The notes beneath the pieces were generated by a model. That model was given only the letters and a program-made list of their open reading frames with translations, ran no database searches and was not told the origin of the DNA. The position numbers were made by a program, and so were the translations under genes. Positions 24,751-35,306 of a DNA stretch of 64,000 bases are shown piece by piece (position 1 is the stretch's first letter; the number at the start of each line of letters is the position of its first letter). This DNA is from JAPOXR01 sp963664715 (lineage in GTDB: Bacteria > Pseudomonadota > Alphaproteobacteria > Rhodobacterales > Rhodobacteraceae): contig CAXXUY010000015.1 in NCBI GenBank assembly GCA_963664715.2, forward strand, positions 186,001 to 250,000, read 5' to 3'.

Positions 24751-27600
24751 ATGGCCGGTTTCGGCAAGGGACACCACCTGCAGCTAATCGACGGGTCGGG
24801 ATACGTGTTCCGTTCGTTCTTCATGGCCGAGCGGAGCCTTCCGGCCAGGAATCGATACAGAAGCGACGGAGTTCCGGTCGGCGCCATCCATTTCTTCTGC
24901 AACATGCTCTTCAAGACGGTCCAGGATCGCGGAAGAGATGATCCAACGACCCACTCCGCTGTGGTGTTCGATCACTCTTCAAAGACATTCAGGAACGACA
25001 TCTATCCGGAATACAAGGCCAACAGGCCTCCTCCTCCTCCAGACCTCGTTCCGCAGTTCCCACTGACGAGAGAAGCGACCCGGGCGTTTAATTTCGCCTG
25101 CATCGAACTGGAGAACTTCGAGGCAGACGACATCATAGCAACCCTGGCCACCCGCGCCCGCCGGGCCGGTGGCGAGGTTACCATCGTTTCATCCGACAAG
25201 GATCTCATGCAACTGGTCGGAGACGGGGTCGAGATGTTCGAGCCGATGAAGAATGTGCGGATTGCACGCGAAGGCGTGAGGGAGAAATTCGGTGTCGATC
25301 CGGAAAAGGTGATCGATGTGCAGGCATTGGCCGGCGATTCGACCGACAACGTTCCCGGAGCTCCCGGGATCGGGATCAAGACCGCAGCCCAGCTGATCGG
25401 CGAATTCGGCGATCTCGATACGCTCCTTGCCCGCGCCGGGGAGATTCCGCAGCCCAAACGAAGGCAGACCCTGATCGAGCATGCCGACAAGATCAGGATG
25501 TCCCGGGAACTCGTCTCGCTTTCACACGAAGCGCCGGTCGACCTCGACCTCGAATCCCTTGCCATAAGGGAGCCTGTCACGGACGACCTGTTCGATTTCC
25601 TGTTGAACCAGGAATTCAGGACAATCGTGAAGCGCGTGGCGGAACACTATTCGGTCCCGGTCCCGGAATTCAGGAATCTTGATTCTTCCGAAATGGCGGG
25701 CGCCTCCGGCGACGAGGATTCGTCTGACGGCGCCGAATCATCGATCCAGCGCCCGTTCAATGCGGATGCCTATGAATGTGTAAACACGATGGAGGCCCTC
25801 GAGTCCTGGATCGAGAAGGTACGGGCGCGAGGATACGTGGCCGTGGACACGGAGACAGACGGACTCGACGAAATGCGCGCCAGACTTGTGGGAATCAGCT
25901 TGGCAGTCGAGCCGGGCGAGGCGTGTTACATACCGCTCGGGCATGTGGCGACAACGGAGCCGAGCCTCGAAAATCCGGATATTCGCCAGCCGGACCAGCT
26001 GGGAATCCAAGCCGTTCTGGTCAGGTTGAAGCCGCTCCTGGAAGATCCCTCCATCCTGAAGATCGGGCAGAACATGAAATACGACTTCAAGATCTTCGCC
26101 CGCCATGGAGTCAGGGTGTCCCCGGTCGAGGACACCTTGCTGATGTCATACGCCATGCATTCCGGGCTGCATCGGTTTTCCATGGATGTGCTTTCGCAGG
26201 AATACCTTGATCACAGGCCGATCGCGATCAAGGAGCTGATCGGGACAGGCAAGTCTGCAATCACTTTCGACCAGGCACCGATCGACGAGGCAGTCAGGTA
26301 TGCGGGCGAGGACGCGGACATCACGCTGAGGCTCTGGAAGACGCTCTCGCCCATGCTTCACCGCAGGCAGGGAACAACCGTCTACCAGACCATGGAACGC
26401 CCGCTGATTCCTGTTCTCGCTGATATGGAGATGGCTGGAATCAGGGTTGACCGGGACCAGCTCGCAGGGCTCTCGGGAGAATTTGCCAGGCGGGTAGACG
26501 AGCTGGGGGGCAAGATACATGATCTCGCCGGCGAAGAGTTCAACATTGCCAGTCCGAAGCAACTCGGCCTGGTCCTGTTCGAGAAGCTCGATCTGCCGGG
26601 AGGCCGGAAGCTGAAGACGGGCGGATACGCCACGGGGGCCCGGATCCTCGAGGAACTCGTCGTCGAAGGGCATGAACTGCCTTCGCTGGTCCTGGACTGG
26701 AGGCAGATGGCGAAGCTCAAATCCACCTATACCGATTCACTTCAGGACAGGATCCACCCGGAAACCGGAAGGGTGCATACATCCTACGTGATTTCGGGTG
26801 CGAATACCGGCAGGCTGGCATCGACCGATCCGAACCTGCAGAACATTCCGGTCCGGACGGAAGAGGGAAGGCGCATCAGGGAGGCATTCATTGCCGACGA
26901 CGGAAACGTCCTGCTTTCACTGGATTACAGCCAGATCGAACTCCGGATACTCGCCCATATCGCGGGAATCGACGCGCTGAAGGCAGCATTTGCTAATGGC
27001 ATGGACATCCATGCCATGACGGCCTCGCAGATTTTCAACGTTCCTCTCGAAGACATGGATGCCCTCACCCGCCGCCGTGCCAAGGCGATCAACTTCGGCG
27101 TGATCTACGGCATTTCCAGTTTTGGTCTGGCCCGGGACCTGAAGATCAGCAGGTCAGAGGCAAAGGAGTTCATCGACACCTATTTTGAACGATTTCCCGG
27201 GATCCGGAACTACATGGAACAGACGAAGGCGAAAGCACGGGAAAACGGCTGCGTCACGACGCTGTTTGGCCGCAGGATCCACACTCCAGGAATCAACGAC
27301 AAGGGACCTAGTCGAGGATTTGCCGAGCGCGGAGCCATAAACGCTCCGATACAGGGGACAGCTGCGGACATCATTCGTCGAGCCATGATCAGAATCCCGG
27401 ATGCGATCAGGGGAATGCCGGCGAGAATGCTGATCCAGGTCCACGACGAGTTGCTGTTCGAGGTTCGGGAGGATGCCGTGGAGGATGTTGCCGAAGCTGC
27501 CAGGGCGGTCATGGAATCGGCTGACAGGCCCGCCGCGCGCATCTCGCCGCCGCTTGTCGTGGACTCGGGATGGGCCGGGAACTGGGCCCTGGCCCACTGA
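24751..27600 (+). CDS. polA: DNA polymerase I
   Basis: The 949-residue enzyme has all three domains. The 5'-3' exonuclease (about 1-300) shows DGSGYVFRSFF, EADDIIATLA, SSDKDLMQLVG and GDSTDNVPGAPGIG. The 3'-5' exonuclease (about 340-530) shows VDTETDGLDE, NMKYDFKIFARHG and YAGEDADITLRLW, with the metal-binding Asp and Glu kept, so proofreading should be active. The polymerase (about 540-949) shows motif A SLDYSQIELRILAHI, motif B RRRAKAINFGVIYG and motif C IQVHDELLFEV. It fills gaps in repair and removes RNA primers. It converges on the DUF1285 gene with a one-base gap. Confidence 0.97.
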   Translation: MAGFGKGHHLQLIDGSGYVFRSFFMAERSLPARNRYRSDGVPVGAIHFFCNMLFKTVQDRGRDDPTTHSAVVFDHSSKTFRNDIYPEYKANRPPPPPDLVPQFPLTREATRAFNFACIELENFEADDIIATLATRARRAGGEVTIVSSDKDLMQLVGDGVEMFEPMKNVRIAREGVREKFGVDPEKVIDVQALAGDSTDNVPGAPGIGIKTAAQLIGEFGDLDTLLARAGEIPQPKRRQTLIEHADKIRMSRELVSLSHEAPVDLDLESLAIREPVTDDLFDFLLNQEFRTIVKRVAEHYSVPVPEFRNLDSSEMAGASGDEDSSDGAESSIQRPFNADAYECVNTMEALESWIEKVRARGYVAVDTETDGLDEMRARLVGISLAVEPGEACYIPLGHVATTEPSLENPDIRQPDQLGIQAVLVRLKPLLEDPSILKIGQNMKYDFKIFARHGVRVSPVEDTLLMSYAMHSGLHRFSMDVLSQEYLDHRPIAIKELIGTGKSAITFDQAPIDEAVRYAGEDADITLRLWKTLSPMLHRRQGTTVYQTMERPLIPVLADMEMAGIRVDRDQLAGLSGEFARRVDELGGKIHDLAGEEFNIASPKQLGLVLFEKLDLPGGRKLKTGGYATGARILEELVVEGHELPSLVLDWRQMAKLKSTYTDSLQDRIHPETGRVHTSYVISGANTGRLASTDPNLQNIPVRTEEGRRIREAFIADDGNVLLSLDYSQIELRILAHIAGIDALKAAFANGMDIHAMTASQIFNVPLEDMDALTRRRAKAINFGVIYGISSFGLARDLKISRSEAKEFIDTYFERFPGIRNYMEQTKAKARENGCVTTLFGRRIHTPGINDKGPSRGFAERGAINAPIQGTAADIIRRAMIRIPDAIRGMPARMLIQVHDELLFEVREDAVEDVAEAARAVMESADRPAARISPPLVVDSGWAGNWALAH

Positions 27601-27601
27601 C

Positions 27602-28210
27602 TCATCCGTGTTCGAGTTCTCTCGACGTTATGAACGGAAAAAACCTGCCGCCGGACCAAAGGCCGAACCAGCTCTCGCCGCCAACATCCTCGTGAACGCA
27701 GAGGTCGACGAGCCGGTGAAAGCTCTTGCGGTCTATCAGCGCTTCGAGGTTGGTCCTGACAAGCACATAGGGAGACACCTCGCCCGTATCCGGATCCCTG
27801 ACGACGCGAATCGGACGGTCAGGCCCGGCCGCCGTTTCCTCATCCACATTGGTCCGGAAGTTGACGAGTTGGTCCCTGCCGCTTCCCGAGGCGTCGAAAT
27901 CCACAGCGACAAACGGGGCGTCGTCGACCCTGATGCCGACCTTTTCGACCGGCGTGACCAGAAAATAGTCTTCGCCATCCTTCCGGATTATCGACGAAAA
28001 CAGTCGCACCATCGACTTTCGGCCAATCGGCGTTCCGAGATAGAACCAGTTACCGTCTCTTGCTATCCTCATGTCCAGATCCCCGCAGAAGGGAGGATTC
28101 CAGAGATGGACCGGTGCCGGCCCGCGTTTCGTGTTCGCTTTCGCATGGGCCAGAATGTTATCTGTCGACGGCGTGCTGCCGACAGGTGCATCTGCTTTCA
28201 GTTTTGGCAT
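27602..28210 (-). CDS. DUF1285 domain protein
   Basis: The 202-residue cytoplasmic protein contains the DUF1285 signature: WNPPFCGDLDMRIARDGNWF, TPIGRKSMVRLFSSI, YFLVTPVEKVGIRVDDAPF and a C-terminal RKSFHRLVDLC. The family has two small beta domains and no settled function. It is divergent from the MoxR gene with a 68-base gap. The start at 28210 has only a weak ribosome-binding site. Confidence 0.85.
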   Translation of the reverse strand: MPKLKADAPVGSTPSTDNILAHAKANTKRGPAPVHLWNPPFCGDLDMRIARDGNWFYLGTPIGRKSMVRLFSSIIRKDGEDYFLVTPVEKVGIRVDDAPFVAVDFDASGSGRDQLVNFRTNVDEETAAGPDRPIRVVRDPDTGEVSPYVLVRTNLEALIDRKSFHRLVDLCVHEDVGGESWFGLWSGGRFFPFITSRELEHG

Positions 28211-28278
28211 CGATCGACTACAGATTTGTTGGGCGGGACATGCCTGAAGCGATGATACCTCTTTGCAAAGGGACTGTC

Positions 28279-29271
28279 ATGACCGAGATCGGCCAAAATC
28301 TGCAGGAGAGAATCGAGGAGCTGGGTTCCCGGCTTGGCACTGCCAGGGAAATGATCGGCAAGCGCGTGATCGGTCAGGACGAGGTCGTGGACCAGGCTCT
28401 CGTTGCCTTGCTGTCCGGTGGACATGCCCTGCTGGTCGGTGTGCCGGGGCTTGGCAAGACCAGGCTGGTGGAGACCCTTGCCATCGTGATGGGATTGAAT
28501 TCGAACCGGGTCCAGTTCACACCTGACCTGATGCCCGCCGATATTCTCGGCTCCGAGGTCCTCCAGACGGACGAGGAGGGGCAAAGGCACTTCAGGTTCA
28601 TCGAGGGCCCGGTCTTCTGCCGGCTCCTGATGGCGGACGAGATCAACCGGGCCAGCCCGCGCACGCAGTCGGCGCTCCTGCAGGCCATGCAGGAAACCGA
28701 GGTCTCGATTGCAGGGACGACCAGGCAACTCCCGAAACCCTTTCATGTCCTTGCCACCCAGAACCCGATAGAACTCGAGGGAACCTATCCTTTGCCGGAG
28801 GCACAGCTGGACCGGTTCCTGTTGCAGATCGGGGTCGACTATCCCGACAGGGATTCGGAGCGCCGTATCGTGCTGGAAACCACGGGAGTCGAGGACGTCT
28901 CCGTGGAGGGCGTGTTCGACGCCGAAAGCCTGGCCGACGCCCAGCAACTCGTCCGGCGCATGCCCGTGGGAGAATCCGTGATCGAGAACATTCTGGACAT
29001 CGTGCGTTCCCTGCGCCCCGGGTCAGAGTCGTCATCATGGAGCGCAGCAGGAGCAGTGGAATGGGGGGCCGGCCTGAGGGCGACGCAGTCACTGATGCTG
29101 GCAACACGCGCCAGGGCGCTTCTGCAGGGCAGGCTGGCACCCTGTGCCGAAGACGTTGCTGCCCTGGCCCTTCCCGTAATCGGACATAGAATGGCTCTCA
29201 ATTTCGTGGCCAGATCCAGGGGTGAAAACCTGGATGACGTGATTGCCGGGGCCATTCAGCATTTCTCCTGA
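28279..29271 (+). CDS. MoxR-family AAA ATPase
   Basis: The 330-residue protein has Walker A GVPGLGKT, Walker B LLMADEINRA, the sensor segment FHVLATQNPIELEGTYPLPE and the helical lid with RFLLQIGVDYPD. MoxR ATPases act as chaperone-like activators together with VWA-domain proteins, and this one heads the standard operon with DUF58 and BatA-like membrane proteins. The ATG at 28279 follows AAAGGGA; an ATG at 28240 is possible. Confidence 0.93.
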   Translation: MTEIGQNLQERIEELGSRLGTAREMIGKRVIGQDEVVDQALVALLSGGHALLVGVPGLGKTRLVETLAIVMGLNSNRVQFTPDLMPADILGSEVLQTDEEGQRHFRFIEGPVFCRLLMADEINRASPRTQSALLQAMQETEVSIAGTTRQLPKPFHVLATQNPIELEGTYPLPEAQLDRFLLQIGVDYPDRDSERRIVLETTGVEDVSVEGVFDAESLADAQQLVRRMPVGESVIENILDIVRSLRPGSESSSWSAAGAVEWGAGLRATQSLMLATRARALLQGRLAPCAEDVAALALPVIGHRMALNFVARSRGENLDDVIAGAIQHFS

Positions 29272-29279
29272 GACGGATC

Positions 29280-30173
29280 ATGCCCGGGGCCGCAACAGAT
29301 CCAGGCCAGGAGCTTGATCTCAAGCGCAGGGCAATCGAAGCGGTTGCCGGGCTGGATCGCTCACCCGCCGCCGCGAGGCAGGCCGATGCCAGTATCCGTC
29401 CCGGGAGTCACGGTCGCCGCCGGCATGGAACCGGCGAGGAGTTCTGGCAGTTCAGGATGGCGGCGGACGGCGACCCTGCCCGACTGATCGACTGGAGACG
29501 GTCAGCCAAGTCGGACGAACACTTTGTCCGCGACAAGGAGATGCAGACCTCGAATTCCGTGATATTCTGGGCAGACAACTCGCGGTCCATGCAATTCAGC
29601 GGAAACACCGGGTTGCGGTCAAAGGCCGACAGGTCTCGACTGATTGCGCTGGCGGCAGCGATCGTTCTGGTCAGGGGCGAGGAGAGAGTCGGCGTGCTGG
29701 GTTGCCAAGGGCGACTCGGCTCGGGAATGAAGTATATCGACCGTATGACTGTCGAACTGTTTGGCGGCGTGGAGGCCGATTACGGGGTACCGGAGAATGC
29801 AGAGCTTCCAAGGGGCGCAAGCCTGGTATTGCTCTCGGATTTCCTGGCGCCTCTCGACCAGATACGGGAGGCGGTCAGAAAGCTTGCGGGCAGGAACACG
29901 ACAGGAATACTGGTACAGGTACTTGATCCGTCGGAGTTGAGCTTTCCGTTTGATGGACGGACATTGTTCAGGAGCATGTCAGGGTCAATTGAGTTCGAAT
30001 CCCTGCAGGCGGGAGGCTTGCGGCGGGCATACCAGGAAAAGTTGAGAGAGCGGATGTCGGAAATCAGCGAACTCGCCAGCGAATTCGCCTGGCAGAGCCG
30101 GGTTCACCTGACGGACTCCCCTGTCAGATCCGCTCTGCATTGGCTTTGCGATACGCTCGGGACAGAGGCATAG
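29280..30173 (+). CDS. DUF58 domain protein
   Basis: The 297-residue protein has the DUF58 core FWQFRMAADGDPARLIDWRR followed by KEMQTSNSVIFWADNSRSM, where DxSxS-like residues start a VWA-type fold. No transmembrane anchor is evident, unlike many DUF58 proteins. It lies 8 bases after the MoxR gene and 6 bases before the BatA-like gene, so it is co-transcribed and likely a client of the ATPase. Confidence 0.9.
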   Translation: MPGAATDPGQELDLKRRAIEAVAGLDRSPAAARQADASIRPGSHGRRRHGTGEEFWQFRMAADGDPARLIDWRRSAKSDEHFVRDKEMQTSNSVIFWADNSRSMQFSGNTGLRSKADRSRLIALAAAIVLVRGEERVGVLGCQGRLGSGMKYIDRMTVELFGGVEADYGVPENAELPRGASLVLLSDFLAPLDQIREAVRKLAGRNTTGILVQVLDPSELSFPFDGRTLFRSMSGSIEFESLQAGGLRRAYQEKLRERMSEISELASEFAWQSRVHLTDSPVRSALHWLCDTLGTEA

Positions 30174-30179
30174 CAAACC

Positions 30180-32945
30180 ATGCTGATACTGGGCCCGATA
30201 GGATTTGCCGCGCCGTTGGTCCTGCTCGGCTTCCTGGCCCTGCCACTGTTGTGGATGTTGCTGCGAACCCTTCCGCCACCGGCACGGCAGCAATGGTTTC
30301 CCCCGGTTGCGCTGCTCTTCGGCCTGAAGGACGACGAATCCGAGACAAGAACGATCCCCCTCTGGCTGCGGATTCTCCGCATGCTGGCGATCGCTGGCGT
30401 CATCATCGGCTTCTCGGATCCGGTCTATCTCGAAGAGGGTCACATTCGGCAGGATTCCGGTCGGCCTGCTCTCCTGCTGGTCGATGGAAGCTGGGCCGGC
30501 GCGGCGGGCTGGCAGGAGAAACAGGACGCGATCGAGGAGATCCTCGAGCAATTCCGGAGCAGCAGGTCTCCGGTGGCGCTCCTGGTTGCCACGGACCTGC
30601 CGAGGGAGTTTTCAGGATTCCGGGAGGCAGGAGAGTGGATCGAGCAACTTGCCGGCATCTCTCCGAATCCGTGGCTTGCGGATGGTCGGCAGGTGCGTGA
30701 CTGGATCGAATCCAGGATTGAAGGACAGTTCGACACCTGGTGGATTTCGGACGGTATCGGATTTCCCGGGCAGGACGAATTGATCGATCTCGTCAACGAA
30801 AGGGGCGGGACAACCGTGATTGCCCCTGCCGACCCGGTGATTGCACTGGGCAGGCCGGACATCGAAGCCGCGGCTGTCAGGGTTCCGCTCAGGGTTGCAG
30901 GGCTTGGCGAAACCCGGACCGTCACGGTCCAGGCCGTTGGCCGGGACCCGGCAGGAAACAGGGGAACGCTCCAGGCTGCAGAAGTCAGGCTTGAGCCCGG
31001 TGGAAAGGACGCCGTCGCGGAGTTCCGGCTGCCCATGCAGTTGAGGAACAGGATCGAGAGTTTTGAATCCGGTTCGATGCGCTCGGCCGGTTCGGTCGTG
31101 CTCGTCGCCGACAGCCTCTTGCAGAGAAGGGTTGGCCTGGTCACCGGGCGGGGTCCCGAGGAGGGAGGGACGCTGCTTTCCTCCTTTCATTACCTGCGCC
31201 GCGCCGTCAGCCCCTTCGCGGAGTTGATCGAGGACGGGCTGGAGGAAATACTGCAGCGAAACCCTGATGTCATACTTCTGGCCGACGCCTCTCCCTTGCC
31301 GATCACGGCCATTGACGAGCTTGGTGAATGGGTCGGCAATGGCGGCCTTCTCGTCCGTTTCGCCGGCCCGCGGCTGGCTGCCGGAAGTTCTCCACCGCGC
31401 GGCATCGAGGATCTGTTTCCAGTCCGCCTGAGGTTGGGGAGCAGGGTTCTCGGAGGAGCAATGTCCTGGGATACCGAGAAAACCCTGAAGGAGTTCGATT
31501 CAAGGTCTCCATTCCATGGTCTGGAGGTCGGATACGGCATTACCGTGCGCAGGCAGGTGCTTGCTCAGCCCGGGCCGGAACTGTTCGACAGGACCCTCGC
31601 GGAACTGGAGGATGGTACTCCGCTCGTGACCGGGGCAAGCATGGGTTCCGGACAGATCGTGCTGTTCCACATTCCGGCCAATGCCGAGTGGTCGAACCTT
31701 CCGCTGTCGGGACTGTTCCTGCGGATGCTGGAACGACTTGCCCTGTCCGCCGGGGGATTGTCATCGGGTGAAGCCCGGATTGACGGCACGGGACAGCCCT
31801 GGGTTCCGGAAAGCCTCATTGATGCGTTCGGTGTGCTTCGACCTGCCGAAGGAGAAGCGGGTGTCCCCGAGGACCTCATACTCGGCGGCCGCGCATCGAG
31901 CGAACTTCCACCCGGTCTCTACCGGTCGGGCGGACGACTTGCCGCCATCAATGCGGTTGATGACCTGGCATCGATTGCCGATCCTGCATGGCCTGCAAAT
32001 GTGCAGGTGAGATTCGGAACGGAGTCTGGTGCGTTTGCCTTCAAGGGGGAAATCCTGGCGCTTGCCGTGATCCTCTTTCTGATCGAGGCATGGGCGACAT
32101 TCAGGATCGGCGGACGGCTCGCAACCCGACCGGCAGCAGTGGCGCTGGCAGCCGGATTGCTGGCATTTCCGGGGTCGGGCGAAGCGCAGCTGTCAGATCG
32201 GCAGGCCATATCCGCGGTCCGTGATACGGTGCTCGCCTATGTGGTGACAGGAGACTCCAGTCTGGACAGGGTCTCGAGGGCCGGACTGCTCGGCCTTTCC
32301 CGGATTCTCGAAAACCGTACGACCGTTGAGCTCGCCGAGCCCGTCGGCGTCGACCCCGGCGATGATATCATCGCCATGTTCCCGCTGGTCTACTGGCCGG
32401 TAACCCCGGCTGGTCCCGAACTGTCCGAGAATGCGCGGCGAAACCTGCAGAACTACCTGAAGACCGGTGGCATGATCCTCTTTGATACCAGGGACGCGCT
32501 CGTCGGAGGTTCCTCCGCAGTCAGTTCGAATTCCGAACGCCTGTTTGAAATTGCCGACCCGCTGGGAATTCCGGCACTCGGGAATCCGGGCCCGGATCAC
32601 ACGCTGACGCGCAGTTTCTACCTGATCAACCAGTTTCCCGGGCGGTATGAAGGCGATATCTGGGTTGAACATGCCTACACCGCCCGAGGTGATCCGGGTC
32701 AATTCGGTGCAACCAGCGTGGACGGGGTAACGCCGGTTGTTATCGGCGGCAATGATTGGGCTTCCGCATGGGCAGTGAATGACAACGGAACGGCGATGTT
32801 CGCGGTCGGCGCCGGAGAAACAGGCAATTGGCAGCGGGAACTGGCCTACCGTTTCGGAGTCAATCTGGTCATGCATGCGCTCACCGGGAACTACAAACTT
32901 GACCAGCTGCACGTCGATGCGCTGGTCAGCATGCAGGACAACTGA
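30180..32945 (+). CDS. BatA-like N-terminus plus DUF4159 membrane protein (921 aa)
   Basis: Two membrane segments near the N-terminus surround the BatA/aerotolerance-regulator pattern (LLGFLALPLLWMLLRTLPPP, then FPPVALLFGLKDDE). A long domain follows, then another membrane segment at about 625-650, and a C-terminal DUF4159 domain (MFPLVYWPVTPAGPELSENA, then YLKTGGMILFDTRDA). DUF4159 resembles class I glutamine-amidotransferase-like folds. The order is typical of the alphaproteobacterial MoxR operon, whose cell-envelope role is not settled. Confidence 0.85.
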   Translation: MLILGPIGFAAPLVLLGFLALPLLWMLLRTLPPPARQQWFPPVALLFGLKDDESETRTIPLWLRILRMLAIAGVIIGFSDPVYLEEGHIRQDSGRPALLLVDGSWAGAAGWQEKQDAIEEILEQFRSSRSPVALLVATDLPREFSGFREAGEWIEQLAGISPNPWLADGRQVRDWIESRIEGQFDTWWISDGIGFPGQDELIDLVNERGGTTVIAPADPVIALGRPDIEAAAVRVPLRVAGLGETRTVTVQAVGRDPAGNRGTLQAAEVRLEPGGKDAVAEFRLPMQLRNRIESFESGSMRSAGSVVLVADSLLQRRVGLVTGRGPEEGGTLLSSFHYLRRAVSPFAELIEDGLEEILQRNPDVILLADASPLPITAIDELGEWVGNGGLLVRFAGPRLAAGSSPPRGIEDLFPVRLRLGSRVLGGAMSWDTEKTLKEFDSRSPFHGLEVGYGITVRRQVLAQPGPELFDRTLAELEDGTPLVTGASMGSGQIVLFHIPANAEWSNLPLSGLFLRMLERLALSAGGLSSGEARIDGTGQPWVPESLIDAFGVLRPAEGEAGVPEDLILGGRASSELPPGLYRSGGRLAAINAVDDLASIADPAWPANVQVRFGTESGAFAFKGEILALAVILFLIEAWATFRIGGRLATRPAAVALAAGLLAFPGSGEAQLSDRQAISAVRDTVLAYVVTGDSSLDRVSRAGLLGLSRILENRTTVELAEPVGVDPGDDIIAMFPLVYWPVTPAGPELSENARRNLQNYLKTGGMILFDTRDALVGGSSAVSSNSERLFEIADPLGIPALGNPGPDHTLTRSFYLINQFPGRYEGDIWVEHAYTARGDPGQFGATSVDGVTPVVIGGNDWASAWAVNDNGTAMFAVGAGETGNWQRELAYRFGVNLVMHALTGNYKLDQLHVDALVSMQDN

Positions 32946-35030
32946 ATGCATCTTGCAGTCTTGATCGACCCCTTGTTGCCCTGGCCGGCGATACTGGTTC
33001 TCGCCGCCGCCGCTGCCGCGCTGATGGCTCACAAGGCGTTCTCCCGCCACCCCGGAGTCCTGCTGAGGTCGGTGGTCCTCTTGGTCCTGATGGGGGCACT
33101 GGTCAACCCGTCCCTGAACAGGGAAATCCGGGAGTACCATGACGACATCGTGGTGGTGGTTGAAGACCGGTCGACCAGCCAGGAAATCGGCGGACGGATC
33201 GGCGAGCTGGAAACTGCCGTGTCCGAAGTCGGGGCCGGTATCGAACGACATGGTGGTGTGGACATCGAGACGGTCGAGTTCAGGAACGCAGCCGGAAGCG
33301 GCCGTGACGGGACCACGGTCTTCACGGCTCTGGCGGAGGTGCTTGCAGGTCTCGACCGCAGCCGGGTAGCCGGGGTGATCCTGGTTTCGGATGGCCAGAT
33401 TCATGACCGGCTGCATCAAGCCGACGCTTCATTCCCGATCCACGCGTTGATTACCGGGAAGAGAGGCGGGTTTGACAGGAAGATCGTCTTCAACCAGGCG
33501 CCGGCCTTTGCGGTGGTCGGCGAGTCCGTGCAGTTGTCCGCAGCCGTGGAAGATGAAGGGAAGTTCCCGCCCGGAGCGCCGGAGCCGACCGTAATGATTT
33601 CGGTTGATGGCGGTGCGCCAAGGGCATTCAGGTCACAGGACATTGCCGAGATGTACCTGGGGCCGATTGGGCGCGGCAGGAACCTGGTGGTCATGTCGAC
33701 GCCCGGCGTCGCCGGCGAGGCAACGGCCCACAACAACGTGACCTCGGTTGTCATAAACGGGGTCAGGGACCGGTTGCGTGTCCTTCTCGTGTCCGGATTT
33801 CCGCATGCAGGGCAGCGGACGTGGAGGAACATCCTCAAATCCGACGACTCGATCGAACTCATCCACTTCACGATCCTGCGTTCGCCGGGAGATCAGGATG
33901 CGGCGGATACAGGCGAACTTTCGCTGATTCCGTTTCCGGTGAACGAACTGTTTCTGGAAAAGATACAGACCTTTGACCTCATCATATTCGACCGGTACGT
34001 CCTCAAGGGATTCCTGCCGCCAGTCTACTTCCACTACGTCAACAATTACGTCGCAAATGGCGGAGCAATCCTGGTCTCGGCCGGACCGGAATTTGCCGGG
34101 CCCGAGAGCATTCATGCCACCGCCCTTGCGGATATTCTGCCGGGAAGTCCCACGGGATCGGTTTTCGAGGCCGGCTACAAGCCGGTGCTGACCCCGACCG
34201 GATTTCGCCATCCTGTCACGTCCGGCCTTCCGGGGGCAGGAGATCCGGACGGAGAGACCGGGGTGGAACCTCGATGGGGCCGGTGGTTCCGCCAGATTGA
34301 TATTGCTGCGACCAGGGGAAATTCGTTGATGGAGGGGGTTGAGGGAGGTGGGCCCCTGCTGATGCTGGACCGGATCGGCGAGGGCCGGATTGCTCTCCTG
34401 GCCTCGGACCAGGCATGGCTCTGGCACCGGGGAGTCGAGGGGGGCGGACCCCAACTTGAACTGCTGCGCCGACTGGTTCACTGGCTGATGAAAGAACCGG
34501 AGCTCGAAGAGGAGGCGCTGCGCGTCGAAGTCGAGGATGCCAGGCTGAAGATCGAATGGCGGTCTCTCGATGATCAGGTGCCCGACCTGGAGGTGACCGG
34601 CCCGGATGGACGGACCGTTGAAATTGAGGGATCGCTCCAGGCTCCCGGCAGGTACGCCGCACGCTCGGAGCTGGTGGAACCCGGACTATACCAGGTCGGC
34701 GACGATGCCAGGATGACGGTTGCCGCTGCCGGGCCGCAGTTTCCGAAGGAATTTTCATCGACAGTCGCAACCGAAGACGTACTGAAGGAAGCCGTGACCG
34801 GTTCTGCAGGCGGACTTTACTGGATCGAGGATGGAGTGCCGGAAGTCAGGCGCGTCGCGGAAGGCAGGGCCGCCTTCGGCGAGGACTGGATTGGCCTGGT
34901 CAGGCGCAACGCATATCGAACGGTTTCGGTCGAGACCTTCCCGCTGCTGCCGGGAATTCTGGTCATGATGCTGGCAGTACTGGCCGCTGCAGCCGCCTGG
35001 CACCGGGAAGGAAGGTCCATCCGCGCCTGA
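32946..35030 (+). CDS. Large membrane protein of the MoxR operon (694 aa)
   Basis: The ATG directly follows the TGA of the BatA/DUF4159 gene, so translation is coupled. Two membrane segments open the protein and one closes it (LPGILVMMLAVLAAAAAWH). Between them are a VWA-like region (DIVVVVEDRSTSQEIGGRIG) and a glutamine-amidotransferase-like region (FLPPVYFHYVNNYVANGGAI). It is the usual fourth member of this operon. Function is unknown. Confidence 0.8.
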   Translation: MHLAVLIDPLLPWPAILVLAAAAAALMAHKAFSRHPGVLLRSVVLLVLMGALVNPSLNREIREYHDDIVVVVEDRSTSQEIGGRIGELETAVSEVGAGIERHGGVDIETVEFRNAAGSGRDGTTVFTALAEVLAGLDRSRVAGVILVSDGQIHDRLHQADASFPIHALITGKRGGFDRKIVFNQAPAFAVVGESVQLSAAVEDEGKFPPGAPEPTVMISVDGGAPRAFRSQDIAEMYLGPIGRGRNLVVMSTPGVAGEATAHNNVTSVVINGVRDRLRVLLVSGFPHAGQRTWRNILKSDDSIELIHFTILRSPGDQDAADTGELSLIPFPVNELFLEKIQTFDLIIFDRYVLKGFLPPVYFHYVNNYVANGGAILVSAGPEFAGPESIHATALADILPGSPTGSVFEAGYKPVLTPTGFRHPVTSGLPGAGDPDGETGVEPRWGRWFRQIDIAATRGNSLMEGVEGGGPLLMLDRIGEGRIALLASDQAWLWHRGVEGGGPQLELLRRLVHWLMKEPELEEEALRVEVEDARLKIEWRSLDDQVPDLEVTGPDGRTVEIEGSLQAPGRYAARSELVEPGLYQVGDDARMTVAAAGPQFPKEFSSTVATEDVLKEAVTGSAGGLYWIEDGVPEVRRVAEGRAAFGEDWIGLVRRNAYRTVSVETFPLLPGILVMMLAVLAAAAAWHREGRSIRA

Positions 35031-35306
35031 GAACAACCTGCGGAGGAGGCCGCAGCAAACCTGCCCTCGAATTGGCCATCCGGGCACTCCATTCAGCGGG
35101 GAATTCGGCGATCGACTCCAGGTTCCGAGAATCCTGGACTGGTTGTCCTCCGCGCTTGAGAGTTGTCCATGAGCCAGACAAGACCGGGCGCTCAATGCTG
35201 ATGCAGGATGCCTGCCATCTGCCTCTTCATTGACTCGATTCCGAAAAGGTGCAATTCTGACATATGGAATTGATGTTCCGATATACAGAACAATAGAGAG
35301 AGAATT
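35031..35306. promoter_or_regulatory. Upstream region of the second Aap operon
   Basis: No gene is seen. It should hold the promoter of the binding-protein gene at 35307. An inverted repeat CAATTC-N9-GAATTG lies at about 35251-35271, followed by an AT-rich stretch and a GAGAGAGA ribosome-binding site. Confidence 0.35.

Noticed and set aside
32193..33419. Long minus-strand frame opposite the MoxR operon membrane proteins
   Set aside because: Antisense shadow of two well-supported genes; His- and Gln-rich composition without motifs.
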